From NCBI GenBank assembly GCA_964007475.1, contig OZ023273.1, positions 105,398,485 through 105,462,484 on the forward strand: DNA of 64,000 bases, given 5' to 3'. Both the position numbers and the translations under genes were made by a program. The notes under the pieces are model-generated. The model saw only the letters and a program-made list of their open reading frames with translations, did not search any database and was not told where the DNA came from. This document shows, piece after piece, positions 1 to 13,423 of this stretch. This DNA is from Hybos culiciformis (taxonomy: Eukaryota; Arthropoda; Insecta; Diptera; Hybotidae). Position 1 is the stretch's first letter, and every line of letters begins with the position of its first letter.

Positions 1-2919
1 CTCAAATCTAATTCCAAAACTAAAGATGCTAAGCAGTAAAAATTTAAATGAGTTTTTTTGTATTATTTATTTCTAAAATTCAGATTTCAATAAGTTAGTT
101 TCGAGGTTACTTTATGAACTATTTAATCGTATTCAATTAATAATTTTAAGAGTCTTATAATAAAATTGAAAAATAAATAAATTGTAGCTATATTATATGT
201 TATAAAGAATTACAATGATTTGTAACAAAAGTGGACTTTTTATAATTAAGCTATATTGAAAGTAAAAAAAAATCGTATCAATGTAATTTAGTAAAAAAGT
301 TGTTCTGAATACTTAAGCAGTACACTTCAAGCGAGTTATTATGAATTACGAGCTTTCGAAAATTTTATTCTCCTTTTCATTTGATTCAAAAAACTAATAA
401 AGTATATTTATTAGTATACTACAAATTTTTGAGTTCGTTAGTAACTAACAATAACGCCTGCGAACTAAAAATAGACATTCATAATCTACAATTTTTATAC
501 AATTCACCTATTTTGTTTCAAGCCCTTGATATTATAATCATACTACGATTGCAAAGAAGAAAAAAAATATATATAATAAAGAAACTAATAGCAATCAGTC
601 TTACTTTATTCTAAATTTGATATAACAAGACATTTATAAACAAAAATATATATATTTATATAGTAGTTCTCAAAGATTATTATTATAGTATATGAATGTT
701 GTACAATGTTCTCGTACATAAATATATATGTACGATTATATTTTTTAGAAAATGGTTAAAGAAAATGTCAAGAATTTGTATGTGTATGTACATAACTACT
801 GTATAATTTTGAGATATCAAATTTTTAAATAAGAATAATGTTATATGATTAAAGTTAAATTGCATGTCTAAAAGCAACACCTGGCAAAATAGTTATTTTA
901 ACATAGTCGTTTAGTATCCATATTTCGCATGCTTTATGAATTCGAAATAATTTGTTTTTTTTTTCTTGTAATTTTGTAAAAAGTTGATGTGAAATTTTGT
1001 AAAAAGTTGATGTGAAAATTGAAAGAAGTTAACAATTTATTTGTTTGCATTTAGAAAGTCCATTCTCTATTCTAGTGTACAAAATTAGTGCTTGCATATA
1101 CATTAAGATACTATGTACATTTGTTATATCGCTAGTAAATAACTTTTTATTTTTTTTGCCTGTTATCAGCTTTAAGGACCATTCAATATCAATTTTTGAG
1201 ATTAAATACTTAGTTGCTATCAAAAATTTGGAAAATAAAATAAATATTATGTTGGACCACGGATGCCAGATTTAAAATTGTGTACATAAATTAATAAATT
1301 TAAGAAAAAAAAAAAAATAAATAAAAAAGTAGGAAATACAAAAACATAAAAAAATCTATATTCGAGTTAATAATTATCATAATATTATAAAAGTAATCTT
1401 AAAATTAAACATATTTTTGTTTAGATTTAGCTTTATTAAAAATATCAGCTCCGAACTGCGAATTCAACAAATAAATTCTTTGCAACTCATCTTAAAGTTT
1501 TTTTTAACCATCGATTCGGCTTCTAAGTATGAAATGAAAAAGTTGTTTCCTTCTTTACTCCAAAAATCAAATCAAATTTTGTAATGCGAACGGCAATTTG
1601 TTTTCCGGAATATAAGTAGAATTCAAATTATAATGCGAACAAGGTATAACATCGGAAGTCGGGAAGAGACTTAATAAATCGGATGTTTCCCGGCGAAATG
1701 GGGACGAATGGCAACTCTGTGTTAGACTGTGTTTGAACACTTTATGTTACTTGTGTAAACATAATGGCATCACTATAACAGAATTTGAAATACTGAATTT
1801 CCGAATTATTCTCGTAAGGCCATGTATTCTTACACTTCAAAAATGCTCTAAAATATATGGTGTACCTCTGAACATTGTTCTATTCACTTCTATACACAGT
1901 ATTCTAAACATACTATATAATCTTTAGAGACCTAAGTTTAAAGAAATTATATCTTTATCCTTCCAAAAGATATTCCAATCTCTTGGCATGGTAAATTTAA
2001 TTAATAAAAAAATAGGAATTTCCATATAGGAATTTCCTTTTTATTCAATTAGTTTTTTCTTTTTTGCGCATAGGTATGTATTGTGAAATTTAAATTATTT
2101 CATTTTATATATAATGTTTATATGGTATTAAGTATACTGTTTCAGTATATGTATGTTTGTGCTGTGCATAATGTCATTCATTCAACAAATAATAAAATCG
2201 TTAAAATATTTACTTGTCAAATTAAAAAACAAGAATAGAAAGAAAAAAAAACAAAACATTGACTACTATTTTTAAAACATGATTCTTGAAAGTAAAAATT
2301 AATGAAAGAGTAATTGTGTTGTAGAATAATGGTGATAAAAATTTATTTCAAATTTAAGTCATAGAATTGCGAAAAAGAAGACGAAAAAATGAAAAAAAAA
2401 AAAAAATTGTGTTATAGAAAATTTCATTATGCTGGAAAATGCAAAATTATGTTTAAAAGTTCATGACTTGAAAAAAAAAATAAATATATATATACATCTA
2501 TATAAAAATAATAAAAGTGAAAAGTTTTTTTACTCCTTGATCCTTTATAATCCTTATTTTTTTTTTTTGTTCCCAACAAATATAATTTCTGTTTGTTAAA
2601 ATTCTTTTTTTTTTTTTTTAAATACAATAAGAAAATATTGTGTTTTTGAAAATTTAAGGACAAATTAATTTTTAAGTCAAAAAAATGTATAATGTAAAAT
2701 AATAAAAATTTTATTTTCTTTAAAAAATAATTATCGTTAGTTTATTTTTATTTTCTTATGTTTAACATTTTTTTCTGTTGTTAATTTTTATTTTTTTTTT
2801 GTTTTATTAAATCAAGATTTTATATTGCAGAGAAAAATTAAATTTTAATGGATGAAAGTTACTGATAATTTTTAGAACATATATATAGGGAAAATTATTG
2901 AAGGAAAATGTGAACTTAC
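1..2919. other. AT-rich non-coding stretch
   Basis: No gene can be supported here. The stretch consists of poly-A/T tracts and AT-rich filler. A 23-bp unit is tandemly duplicated at 971-1016. A less AT-biased patch lies at about 1640-1740. The open frame running from it (about 1634-1927, plus) has no recognisable domain and becomes F/I/L-rich, so it is treated as chance. A doubled ATAGGAATTTCC lies near 2010-2040. Confidence 0.6.
971..1016. repeat. 23-bp direct tandem duplication
   Basis: The unit ATTTTGTAAAAAGTTGATGTGAA-type sequence occurs twice back to back without a mismatch (971-993 and 994-1016). It looks like a recent local slippage or duplication event. No function is implied. Confidence 0.9.
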
Positions 2920-3101
2920 TGGGAGAAATAGTTTCAGTAGGTTACACTGCGAGTAAAATAAAGATAATATTTTAAAATATTGGTATTCTAGCAGTGATTA
3001 GTTTTGTGATTTTTGCGTCATATCGACTATGGGCATTGCCAAAGTTTATTTATCAAAATTTGAAAAATACTAATCAAAATAAACTTTTCAAGTTAATATT
3101 T

Positions 3102-3238
3102 AAAAAAAAACAACACAAACACTTTATTCAAGTGGGACAAATTGAAAAATTGACACAAATTCCAGTCCGAGGTGGGAATCGAACCCACGACCGAACACGC
3201 CGTAGGATAATGGCAATACCACTACACCATGACGGCCG
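3102..3238 (-). mobile_element. tRNA-derived SINE, copy 1
   Basis: Read on the minus strand, this begins with a tRNA-like head. An A-box-like TGGTGTAGTGG corresponds to plus 3219-3229 and a perfect B box GGTTCGATTCC to plus 3175-3185. The T-arm stem GTGGG/CCCAC pairs exactly around the TTCGATT loop. The acceptor stem does not pair, so this is not a functional tRNA. Downstream comes a non-tRNA body (CTGGAATTTGTGTCAATTT and onward) ending in a homopolymer tract at 3102-3110. A diverged second copy with the same head-body junction lies at 13032-13156, which supports a dispersed SINE family. A target duplication was not clear; only about 6 bp (ATATTT) is shared by the two flanks. Confidence 0.8.
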
Positions 3239-6200
3239 ATATATTTGGAGAATTTTTGCAAAGGAAACTTCCCAGCGCGATTCTGGTTGAAATTGTTATT
3301 TTAATTTTTGCCGTATTTTCCCCCACGTTTTGTGCATTTTCAATCTTAGTTATTCTGAAAAAATTAACAGACTTTATGATATTTAATTACTTTACTAAAA
3401 TTAAGTGAGAATAAACATTTTTTTTACTATGAACAATATATAAAATAACCTCTAGCTGAAAAATAGATCTAATCAAATAAAATTATGTAATTTTTGCACC
3501 TTAATTTCGATTAATTCATTTAAGTATTCCAGTACGGTTTTTTTGATAATAAAGAGGAAAATGTATGTAAAGGTGCATTTTAGAACATTTTTATATATTG
3601 TGAAACAGTTGACAAATAGTGGTTCGAGTTGATTTTTTTTTAAAATTTTAAAATTTTAAAATATATCTTTATTTTAATTATTACATATTATTATAATTTA
3701 TAATAATGAAAATATTTGATATTTATTACATTTTTTTTTAAAAATAATTTTAATTAATTATAATTTGAATTTAACGAAATAAATAGTTTTAATAATAATC
3801 ATAATTTATTAATTTTTTAATTTTTAATTTTATGATACTTATTTAACCTCAATTTTAATTTGTTTATTTTTTTTGACAAAATAAATTAATCGTAAAATGC
3901 TGTTGAATTAAGTTCATGAGTAGTTATTTACGATAAATTTAATACTAATTAAAAAAATATTTTATTATAAAATAAATTAGTTAATGTACGATATTATGTG
4001 TATAATAATTGTATAAATTGGAAGCAGGTGCATTTAAGCGGGTCATATTAACTAATTAAACTTAAATTTTTTATTTTCAAAAAATTATTGAAATGAAAAT
4101 AATATTGAAAATGTTGTAATACATGGTGTTGTACTTCAAATAACATCAGGAGATTTAGTACATAAACATTATATTCTTTTTAATTTAATTTCTCTCTCCT
4201 GTACTTGTATCTTATTCCTCCTTTCAATTTTATTCAATCAAAAGCCTTCCATCTACCTGATGTTATTGAAATGAAATGATAGTTCGAATTATTTTTCAGC
4301 ACATATTAAAGATTTTTAATACTTTTATTCATTTTGATGCTTAAGGTTATTAAGAATTCAAATATCTGATTTAGATAATAATATGAGCATAATTTTTCTT
4401 AATGAAAGCTATTATATTTTCACAAATTAAAAATACTATTTAGTTGCTATTAGAATAGTATTATAGAAAAATTCATTAATACATTAATACAATTATGTAT
4501 GAGTGTAAAATATATAAGATTGTATTTATATAAAGTAGAAAATTAATAAAAATCATTCAACTGTTCAAGGATTCATTTGCACTTCTTTTATATTCATCAT
4601 TATTTTGTCTTTCATTCAAATTTAACACCTTGCGAAGTTTCCTATAAGAAAAACTGGGATTATAGTACTATTATTTTATCCCCAAGGAAAATAGTATATA
4701 GAAAGAAAATACCTTGAAATGATTTTTTATTTTTTATTCAAAGAGAGAAATCAAAAAAAGAAAAAAATTGTTTCCCTATCAAAATAATAAAGTTCTTTCC
4801 ATGTGAATAATTTTCAAGTGAAGCTGAATTGATTGTTTGAGGCAAAATGTATGTATTACTGTAAGTAGCACTTCCAAACCCTCAATTTCTGTGCGGAATT
4901 TTCATTTCAAGTTAAAATTTTATTTTGCTTAATGAAAACTAATTAGTATCATTCTGTCTTTAATTTTTTAAACAAAATTAAATGATTCGTATATAATTAT
5001 TTTATGGAATATTTACATCTATTTTAATATATGTAATATAAACTTATATATATACATTTATAAATATATGTGTATACATAATTTTATTTAAAGTAACAAT
5101 TCAATTATATAATTTTTTATCATACACATATTTATATAAATTTATTAAAAATAAAATAGGCCAAATGATTATGTTATTGGCATGAAGAAAAGAGCCTTAA
5201 AAATTCTTGCCCTATAATAAGTTTCTTGTTTTTATTTTAAGGATCACTTAATAAGAATGAATATTTGTACATTTTTTACATTAATTCATAAAACTAATAA
5301 ATTTATAATTAAAATGAAATTAATTAAAAAAAAAAAAACTCAAAGCTAATTACCAACACCTAAGTTCTTTCGTATTTGCATAAATTAAAAATAATTTTTG
5401 AAAGTCATCGTTAAACCCATTTTCTTTCACCCCTTTTATTGTAAAAAAAATTAAATTATACAAAATATCGTATTTTTAGTTATATTGTGCGACATCAAAT
5501 TTGTTATTAAATTTTGAAGTACTCATATATTTAGGATGATTTTTGTATCAAAGGACAAATTAAATTTCTGTATAGAAGTAAAAAATTAAATTGAATATAA
5601 CAATAATAAAAAAGTTTAAAATACTTTAAAATTTTTTGATAGACATTATTATTTAAAATTCACTTACCACAATATTTAATTTTAAGAAGGAGTGAAATTA
5701 TATTTTAATAGGATTACAAAATTATTTTGGTAAAGAAATTATGTGCGGTTATTTTTAAAAGCTATACAAACCTTAAAATTTATTTAATTTTGAAGAATAT
5801 ATATTATTTTGACTTTAAAAGAACTTTCAGTCATAATATCTAAAATAAAAAATATATAAATTTGTAAATACTTCACTCTTGGCCTGTTTGAAGCAGTCTT
5901 AGCGACAATTTACATATAATCTTATATGATAAAAAATTAAAAAATAAATCAACAATAACATTAGAGGTTTTGAACTTCAAACAATGAAATAAAATGTCAA
6001 CGGAATTTTGTGATAATATCATTAATACATAAATATACATAAATTTATAAGTATATGTATATAATGTTAATATATGCACATAGATATAATTATATTATCC
6101 TGTATATATATAATATTATATACATAAATGTTAATTAAGCATTTTGTTTAACTAATTAATTAAATTTTGCGTTTGGTTGTAAATATGAAAATTAAATTAT

Positions 6201-9074
6201 ATTCAATATGTGATCAGAAAATTACGTTGATATAAATATGTATAATTTTTTGGTTAAAGTAATTTAAGTAATATTATTCAAAAATTGTGGTGATTAGTCA
6301 GTTTTCAGACCACTAAACTAAATTATATTACTTTTTAATATAGAAATTAGTTTTTAGCTATAAATTGTAAAATTTTGTGGTATGTACAATACAATAATAA
6401 TAATATGTATTTCGGTTGTATTTCAAAATAATATTATTTTTTGATGAAAATTCCATTCCATTCAGCAATATAATTATTATAATATAAAGCTTTTATATAA
6501 TATAAATGAAAGAAATAAATGTGCATATTTTCAAATCTATTATTGAAATATTAAATGCGGTTATTTTTATTTTCCCCAAAAATAATCAAATCAATAATAG
6601 TAATTATATATTATTGATTTTATAAAATTTAAATTTCGATTTAAAAATTTTTACGAACTATAACAATAATTTTTCCATATAATTGTTTTAATAATGTTTT
6701 TGTTTTTTAAAATTTCTTCTCCATTTAGCTTGAAGCGATAAATATAGATTCAGCTGAACCCTTATAATAATGTCCTTTTCAAAATTATATTTACTATATA
6801 GAACATTATACAATAAAAATATATAATATAATATTTCATTTCTTATGACCCTGCTTAGGAATTTAACTATGAGGAAGAATTTATAAATTACTAAGGATTT
6901 TATTAAGGTGTTTTACACACTACACACATCACATGCAATGAAAATTGGGTAATGAAAATCAATAATGTGTACATTTTCTTGTAACTTTTATAATACGAAT
7001 AACAAAATTAGTTATTATGTGTGTTGTTAGTTTTCATATCATTAGATTTAACAGTTTTATAATTTTCACATTATGTGTACCTTTATTATATTTCTTTTTT
7101 TTTATCAACATTCTTTATACGTAAAATGGGTATTATACCTTTAATTGGACAGTCTTCATTAATTTAATTTTTTTTTTTTTTTTCTTTTGTTTCATTAAAT
7201 TTTAATCGTAAATTCCTTCTTTTTTTTTTGCATTAAAAACGGTTGACTAAGAGAATTTTAGGATTTTCAAAAGGTATATACAGTATTTGTAGTATATACT
7301 AAATAAATGGAATTAAAAGAAAGAAAAAAAAAAGAAAAAAAGAAAAATTATAAACATAAAAATCATTTATCATAATAACGCTTCACCAGCATCTACTTAT
7401 TTGGTGGACGTCTAAGTGAATAATCCTAAAGGACTTTTTTATCATCAATTATTCTTGTATCTCTCTTTTTCCAACCATTAAGGATAATATTTTTTTTTTT
7501 TTTTTTTTTATATGATATGTTTTTAGGTAGCTTGATATATGTTTAGTTTTACAATTTTGTTTCTTCTTTTTTTTTGCTCGCAGTATCTTTTATGCGTGTT
7601 ATGTTTACAAATTGGTGAATGTTTTCATTCAAAAAGAAAATTTTGGATTTTTAAATTCTTGAATAAAACAATTGAAAATTGTAATTAAAAAAGGCACTGG
7701 TTATTGGGATTAATGTGTATAAATTGACAGCAAAAAATTGATTTGTAAGCCGTATTAAATTATTATAGAATATAGGGAGGATTTGGGATCCATCGTAAGA
7801 TAAAAAAAAAACTAGATTTACTTCATTATCTTTTACGAGAAGTATAATTATGCAATTTGTTGAAATTTTAAGCTTTTAAGCTATGCACTCTGTCCTTCAT
7901 ATTACACCATAAATGGAGATTACAATTGGGTCCACTAACATTTTTTTACCTAACATTTTGTTTCACATTATCGCGGTGGTTTGTTTCATTTGAGCAATTA
8001 ATTTAATTTTTTTTTAATTTTTTTTTTTGGGTTTTGGAAAAGAGAAACAATAAAATAAAATAAGACAGTTCTGGTGGAAATATTTTTTTATTTCTTTCAT
8101 TTTATGAATAAATAAATATAAATAAAAGACACCAGAGGTAGAGTATATAATATATGTATATAGAAATATTTTGTTTATTTTTTCAACATCATCATTATTT
8201 TGATAATGCACGTGGGCAGGTTTGTTTTCTTTTCCTAAAAGCTTTATTCTACCTATATATATTTATTTTATAGTATCTTGTAAGTAGATATATGTTTATT
8301 TATTTGTATATTACTTATGTCTTTTTATTTTTGAGATTAAATGGATTTTCTTAGCTGGACTATATTTTCAGAATAAATAATTATTAACGTTATTATTATT
8401 ATTATTTTGTATTTTGTATTTTGAAGCTGTGTGATAATGATTTTAATTTGGTATTAAAAATGAAGTAGTAAATCTCAATGTGATTATTTTAATGATCAAA
8501 TTTCCGAATATTTAATTTTTATTTTTTTTTGTTTTTATCACTTTTAAGCTTTTTTATATATGTATTAAATAAATGTTTGTATAATAGTTAAATAAATCAT
8601 CATTTTTATATGATTTTAATTTATTTGTTGATTATTATAGTTTTATTTAATAGTATAGTAAAAACAAAAAAAAAAAAAGAAATAAATGCAAGAACTTTAT
8701 TTATTTTTACAGAATAGGTCGTTCTTTTATGTATATAATAGTTAATTGTTTGGGTGATTAAGGGTGTTAAAATATCAATTAACTAATTAGTTAAACAATT
8801 AAAAATTTGAAATGATTATTATTTCTTTTAATTTAATTTCTGAATATTTTTTTTCATAGATTTTCTTTATTGGAAGGCCTATCCACTTATTATTTTAATA
8901 ATTCGGAATAAAAAATATTGATCGTTGTTTTAATTATTTCGGGTCATGTTAATAATATTGAAAATATAATATCTACACATTTTTTTTTACGAATTGATAT
9001 TGTATATAAGTAGATCATTTTATTTACATTGTAAAGAAGACCACTCATATTTGTGTCATAATTTTTAAGATTTC
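3239..9074. other. AT-rich non-coding stretch
   Basis: No gene can be supported. The sequence is long AT-rich filler with many poly-T and poly-A runs. The only structure noted is a short inverted repeat, AATAACATCAGG near 4140 and CCTGATGTTATT near 4257, separated by about 110 bp. An ATT trinucleotide run lies at 8391-8406. Frames at 5873-6079 and 8014-8211 (minus) are compositionally biased and show no domain. Confidence 0.6.
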
Positions 9075-9270
9075 AGGACATGACATTAAAGACACGACAC
9101 CACTGTCGAAATTCATTAATTTTATAAATAAATTTAAATGCATAAACGCATAACTTGAGAACGGCTGGACTGATTTGACAACATATTTTTTTAGTTTTTA
9201 GCAAAAGAAGAATTGGAAAACTTGCTCGGAAAATTTTTGGAAAAACTGAAAGTGGAATTTTTGTAAGAAG
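9075..9270 (+). repeat. Remnant of a dispersed arthropod repeat
   Basis: This patch is less AT-rich than its surroundings. It contains ATAACTTGAG followed by AACGGCTGGACTGATTT (about 9150-9174). From memory, a closely similar phrase (aactcgagaacggctggaccgattt) recurs in many insect dispersed repeats, often Helitron-like or other non-autonomous elements. No termini, target duplication or coding sequence were found, so the class is uncertain and only an old fragment is claimed. Confidence 0.4.
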
Positions 9271-11014
9271 AGACTATCATAATAAAAATAAAATATTAAT
9301 TTTTTATTAATAAAGACTAGGCTTGATCAAAACAATATAAAATGAAAATAGATTATTCAAAAGATATTTAAAAAATTTGTTTTCAACAATTTATCTTTTT
9401 AATTATCTTAGATAAAAAAATTAAGCCCCAGTTATTATTCAGTCGGAGTTAGTAATTTTTTCCGCACAGACAGAGAAAAATGTTTTATTTAATTAAAAGA
9501 AAAAATTATAATTTATTTTTCAAACAAGGATAAGAAAAAAAAAAAGTTTTACCGGCCAAGAAACACAGAATTTTTATTTTATTTTTGTTTTTTTTTTATT
9601 TTATTTTCTTATATAAATAATAATCGTGATTAAAAAATAACTATTTTCTTAATAACTCTTAATCAATAATGTTTTTATGAGTGGTAAGCAAATTCTGAAA
9701 CCAATGAATGCGATGATGGAATTATAGACTTGTAAAGTATACTGTATAGTGGTTTATTTTCAATTAATTTTGACGTAGTACAAAGTTTTGATACTTTAAT
9801 TATTTATTCAAGAATATTTTAGTTTTTGGTTTTACTAGTTTCCAAATTTTGTATTTTATTTGAAAATATTATGAAAGTAGTGGTGATGGAAGTTAAGATT
9901 TTGTTAAAGGAGGCCAAGACTCGAATTGGGTCACTGCGCCATTGAAGAAGAAGAACATTTCATCAACAAAATATAACATACATATGATTCTTGGAATGAA
10001 ATTTCGATGCTCCAATCAGTATTTCAATTACACAACTATTTTGGATAATTTCAAAAAAAAAAAAAATAAAATTAAAAAATACGTACAGTGCACACTTATG
10101 ATTATGTTTTTTTCTCATTCAACTATTCTATAACTATATACGGGATAGAAATGTAATTTTTCAGACGAATAAATTTATATATATATTTTTTTTTGTAATT
10201 TTTTAAGACTATACGGCATAAAAGGAAAATTTACTACCACAGCCTAGATTTTTGTTACGAAAAACTTTATATTTTGTAATTAAAAAAATAAGAGTTGAAT
10301 AAAAGTTGAATTTTCAGCTTTTCTTCTTCATTTCTTTTTCATAAAAGTTTTAGCCATTGTTATATCAATTGGAAAAGTTACAAAATTAATATTAAAAGGT
10401 TTTTTTTTTTTATGTAAGCGCAATAAGTTTGAAAATTTGAAAGAAAAAAAAAATTCGATGTTTATAGCTCTTATTATTATAATTTTTTTTTTTGCTTAAT
10501 ATTTGATGTTAAATAGTTTCTGTGTTTATCCGCAGATTTAAGTTTGCTTTGATTTATAGAAATAATTATAAAGTGAATTATAAGCTTTCTGGATTAGAAG
10601 AAAATATTAAGAATATAATTGACCTTGTTTGTTAAAATTATATTTGAAAATTTTATTGAATAATTTAGAATTTTCTATCTATTTCAGTGAAGTCATTTTA
10701 GGATGCTAGTTATGGGTCAGTCACTCAAGACGTCGTTTTTGTCAGTTTAAACACTGAAGCTTTTTCGATTTCATTTGCATCATGCTTAGAATTAGAATTT
10801 AAAAAGAATAAAAAGCTGTTAAAAAATATTTTAATGGGAACGTGATCGGTAAGTTGTATTTACAATCATAAATTTAGCTCGGTAAATGGTATATTACGTG
10901 CGTCAATACACATGTAATTATTTAATTAAGTAAATTTTATTTGCATGAACTTTTGTTTATTTTTTGCATTGCAAATGTATTGATTGCAACTACCTCTCAC
11001 ATGCACATTAAAAC
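9271..11014. other. AT-rich non-coding stretch
   Basis: No coding gene can be supported. A block at 10688-10848 has a good acceptor-like start (pyrimidine-rich tract ending TATTTCAG) and ends at a CG/GTAAGT donor-like site. All three plus frames carry stops, so it could at most be an untranslated exon; it is listed as a finding. The rest is poly-A/T-rich filler. Confidence 0.55.
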
Positions 11015-11206
11015 AGTATACAAAACATGTTAATAAAATTTGTTATACAGCTCGTTGTGTATATACACAAAACACATAGACACTTGTCAATATTATATCA
11101 CTCGACGTAACGGTCTCGTGATATATTACTGACTCTTGTCTATGTGTTTTTCTGTATACACAACTCGTTGTAATAACAAATTTTCTTAACATGTGTTGTA
11201 ATCTAC
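11015..11206. mobile_element. Palindromic MITE-like element
   Basis: The two halves form a long imperfect inverted repeat centred near 11108. The left arm begins ACATGTTAATAAAATTTG (11025) and the right arm ends CAAATTTTCTTAACATGT (11194). Each arm continues inward through CTCGTTGTGTATA-type and AACACATAGACA-type sequence to a central TATATCAC/GTGATATA. By eye the arms agree at roughly four fifths of positions over about 80 bp. Near-complete palindromes of this size are typical of MITEs derived from DNA transposons. No clear target duplication or coding capacity was seen, so the superfamily is unassigned. Confidence 0.7.
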
Positions 11207-13031
11207 TATTACAAATTGATATTTGTAGGAAATTAAGACTTACTGAAAGATAAGGAATTATTGTATCTATAAGTAAACTTTAGGTTTTGGCAAAAATGCA
11301 GCCTCTTTTCAAACTTTACAAATCCAAAAAAAATGCTAACAATAAAATCAGTGGCCTGATATTAAACTTAAATTTTAGTTTTTTTTTTTTCATTTCGATG
11401 ATAATTATTATTATAATCACAAACTTCTTCATATCATTTTTTGTTATAACAGTTTACTTTGGTATTATAAACTTTATAAAAAGTTTAAATAAATCCTGTT
11501 TGTTTTTATTGATTACATTTATTGAATTCTCTTCAAATTACGTGATCTTTTATATTGAAAAGTTTTGCTTGATTTTATTATTTTTATTTTATTTTTTTTC
11601 ATATATTTTTCTTTCAATTTTATTATTATTATATATGATTTTCAAGGAACGAATTTACTACACACATATGTACATAAAAAATTTAATAAAACTTAATTTT
11701 CACCTGATTGAAAGTGCATCAAGATAATTAAATAGATGTTTTTTATTTAATAAATTAGTTGTATATGATATTGAAATTGTATAGATTTTTTTTAATTGGA
11801 TGATAGTAGAACCATATATATATCGAGTTATTTATATATTATAGTTATGTTTATAATGTTCAGTCTTGAATATCTGTACGGGCTAATAAAGTGCCTAAGG
11901 TGTACCTAATGGCTAATTTAATTCTTGTATTAAAAAAAAGGATGAAAGTATTATGATAGTAATATTAAATTAAAAATAATAAGCTTGGGAAATTAGAGTG
12001 GAGCGTAATTGTGTCTTGAGGTGGATTATTTGTGATATTATTAAGCAACAAAATCTTGAATGTAAAAGTAGAATATTATTCTCAAACGACTACGACGTTC
12101 ATTCGATTTTTCAATGACAATTTAAAATTTTTTTTTTAATTTTTCACATGAAAATAAAAAATTGAAAAAGAAAATAAACATCAGAGAAAAATTTTTAGCA
12201 TTTTCTTCAAATATATAAAATACGAAATATAATTTTCAATTAAAATTAATCTTTTTAATTACAAAAAAGTCACGTCTTGTTACGTTATACGTCATACCAA
12301 ACTAAACTTATAAAAATGAGAGAAGGAAAACTTTATTTTATCCTTTTTGTAATTGTGCCATAAAAATTAATTTTCTTTTTTTTCGTTTTTTTTTCTATAT
12401 CGGAAAATTGTTTTCAATCAATCGTTTGCAGGAAAATTTCTTTCAAACATTAAAATTGGGGAAAAAAAAAAATAATATATAATAACGTTATGTTTTCCTT
12501 TTTCTAATGAACTACAAAAAAAAATAAAAACAGATCACAAAAATAAAAAAAAATAAAATAAAAACAGATGAAAACCAAACTTGTATATAAGAAATCTATA
12601 ATTGAAAAAAAAAAAAAAAAGTTCCACAAAAAGAAGAAGATGGAAAGAAAAAATGAACGTGCAGATGCAACTTTCTTGATTATTATTATTTATTTGACCC
12701 TTCATTACATTCAGTGATAAAAAACTTTCATTTTATTTTTATATTTCTTTTTTTGAGTTTACTTTAATTACATAAACAAAATAAAAAACTTTTCAAACTT
12801 TTTTTTTGGTTATTGAATTTCTATTTTACATATTTTCAGTTTAAAAGCTGTCAGTTAAAAGAAATGGAATATTATCAGGATTAAAATATTATTATGGTTT
12901 CCAAGGTCCATAGACTTTGAAAGTATGTTCGCGATTATTGTATTCTTTATTTTATCAAATTTTCAACATTTTGCAAAATAATGAAAACTCTTTATTTTAT
13001 CATTTTATCATTTCAAACTTTGAATTTATAT
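11207..13031. other. AT-rich non-coding stretch
   Basis: No gene is supported. The 146-codon plus-strand frame at 11287-11727 starts with TTG and is almost entirely F, I, L, N, K and Y. That is what AT-rich DNA yields by chance, so it is rejected. Poly-A and poly-T runs dominate 12100-12900. Confidence 0.6.
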
Positions 13032-13156
13032 AAAAAAAAAAACATCACAAGTTCAAGTGAACAAATTGACACAAATTCCAGTCGGAGGTGGGAATCGAAA
13101 CCAACAACCGAACACGCCGTAGGATAATAGCAATATCAATAAACCATTAAGGCAGA
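13032..13156 (-). mobile_element. tRNA-derived SINE, copy 2 (degenerate)
   Basis: The plus strand shows the same order as the copy at 3102-3238: A-run, then ACAAATTGACACAAATTCCAGTC, then GGTGGGAATCGAA, then CGAACACGCCGTAGGATAAT. On the minus strand the B box is damaged (TTTCGATTCC instead of GGTTCGATTCC) and the A-box segment has several changes. This copy therefore looks older and is unlikely to be transcribed by RNA polymerase III. Confidence 0.75.
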
Positions 13157-13423
13157 CAAAATCAGTTATATTAATAGAAATGTATAGGTATATAATTTTA
13201 GCGCCATCCATTTTAAGGGCTTGTTATATGTATGAAAACTACTATTCACAATGATCTGTGATTTTGTATCCTTTAAAAAATTAATTAATTTTAAAGGAAT
13301 TCTTAAGAATTGTAGACAACAAAGGGATGTTAATTTTTTATAGTGAAATATTTTTTTGAAATAGGAAGAGAGGAATAGCAAAAAAATAATGATGGCACAT
13401 AATCTTCGTACTTATTATTATAT

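Noticed and set aside
3160..3240. Functional tRNA gene on the minus strand
   Set aside because: The T-arm is good but there is no acceptor stem, and a shared non-tRNA body in a second copy shows it is a SINE head.
4138..4270. Short inverted repeat (AATAACATCAGG and complement) as a MITE
   Set aside because: Only about 12-20 bp of arm similarity, no target duplication and no second copy seen. Likely chance or too decayed.
9942..10133. Frame beginning with a run of acidic or lysine codons after CACTGCGCCATTGAAG, possible LINE tail
   Set aside because: No reverse transcriptase or endonuclease sequence nearby. The frame starts at TTG and becomes poly-K.
11287..11727. 146-codon plus-strand frame resembling a membrane protein
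   Set aside because: TTG start and almost only F, I, L, N, K and Y residues, which AT-rich DNA produces by chance. No domain, no codon bias and no supporting context.
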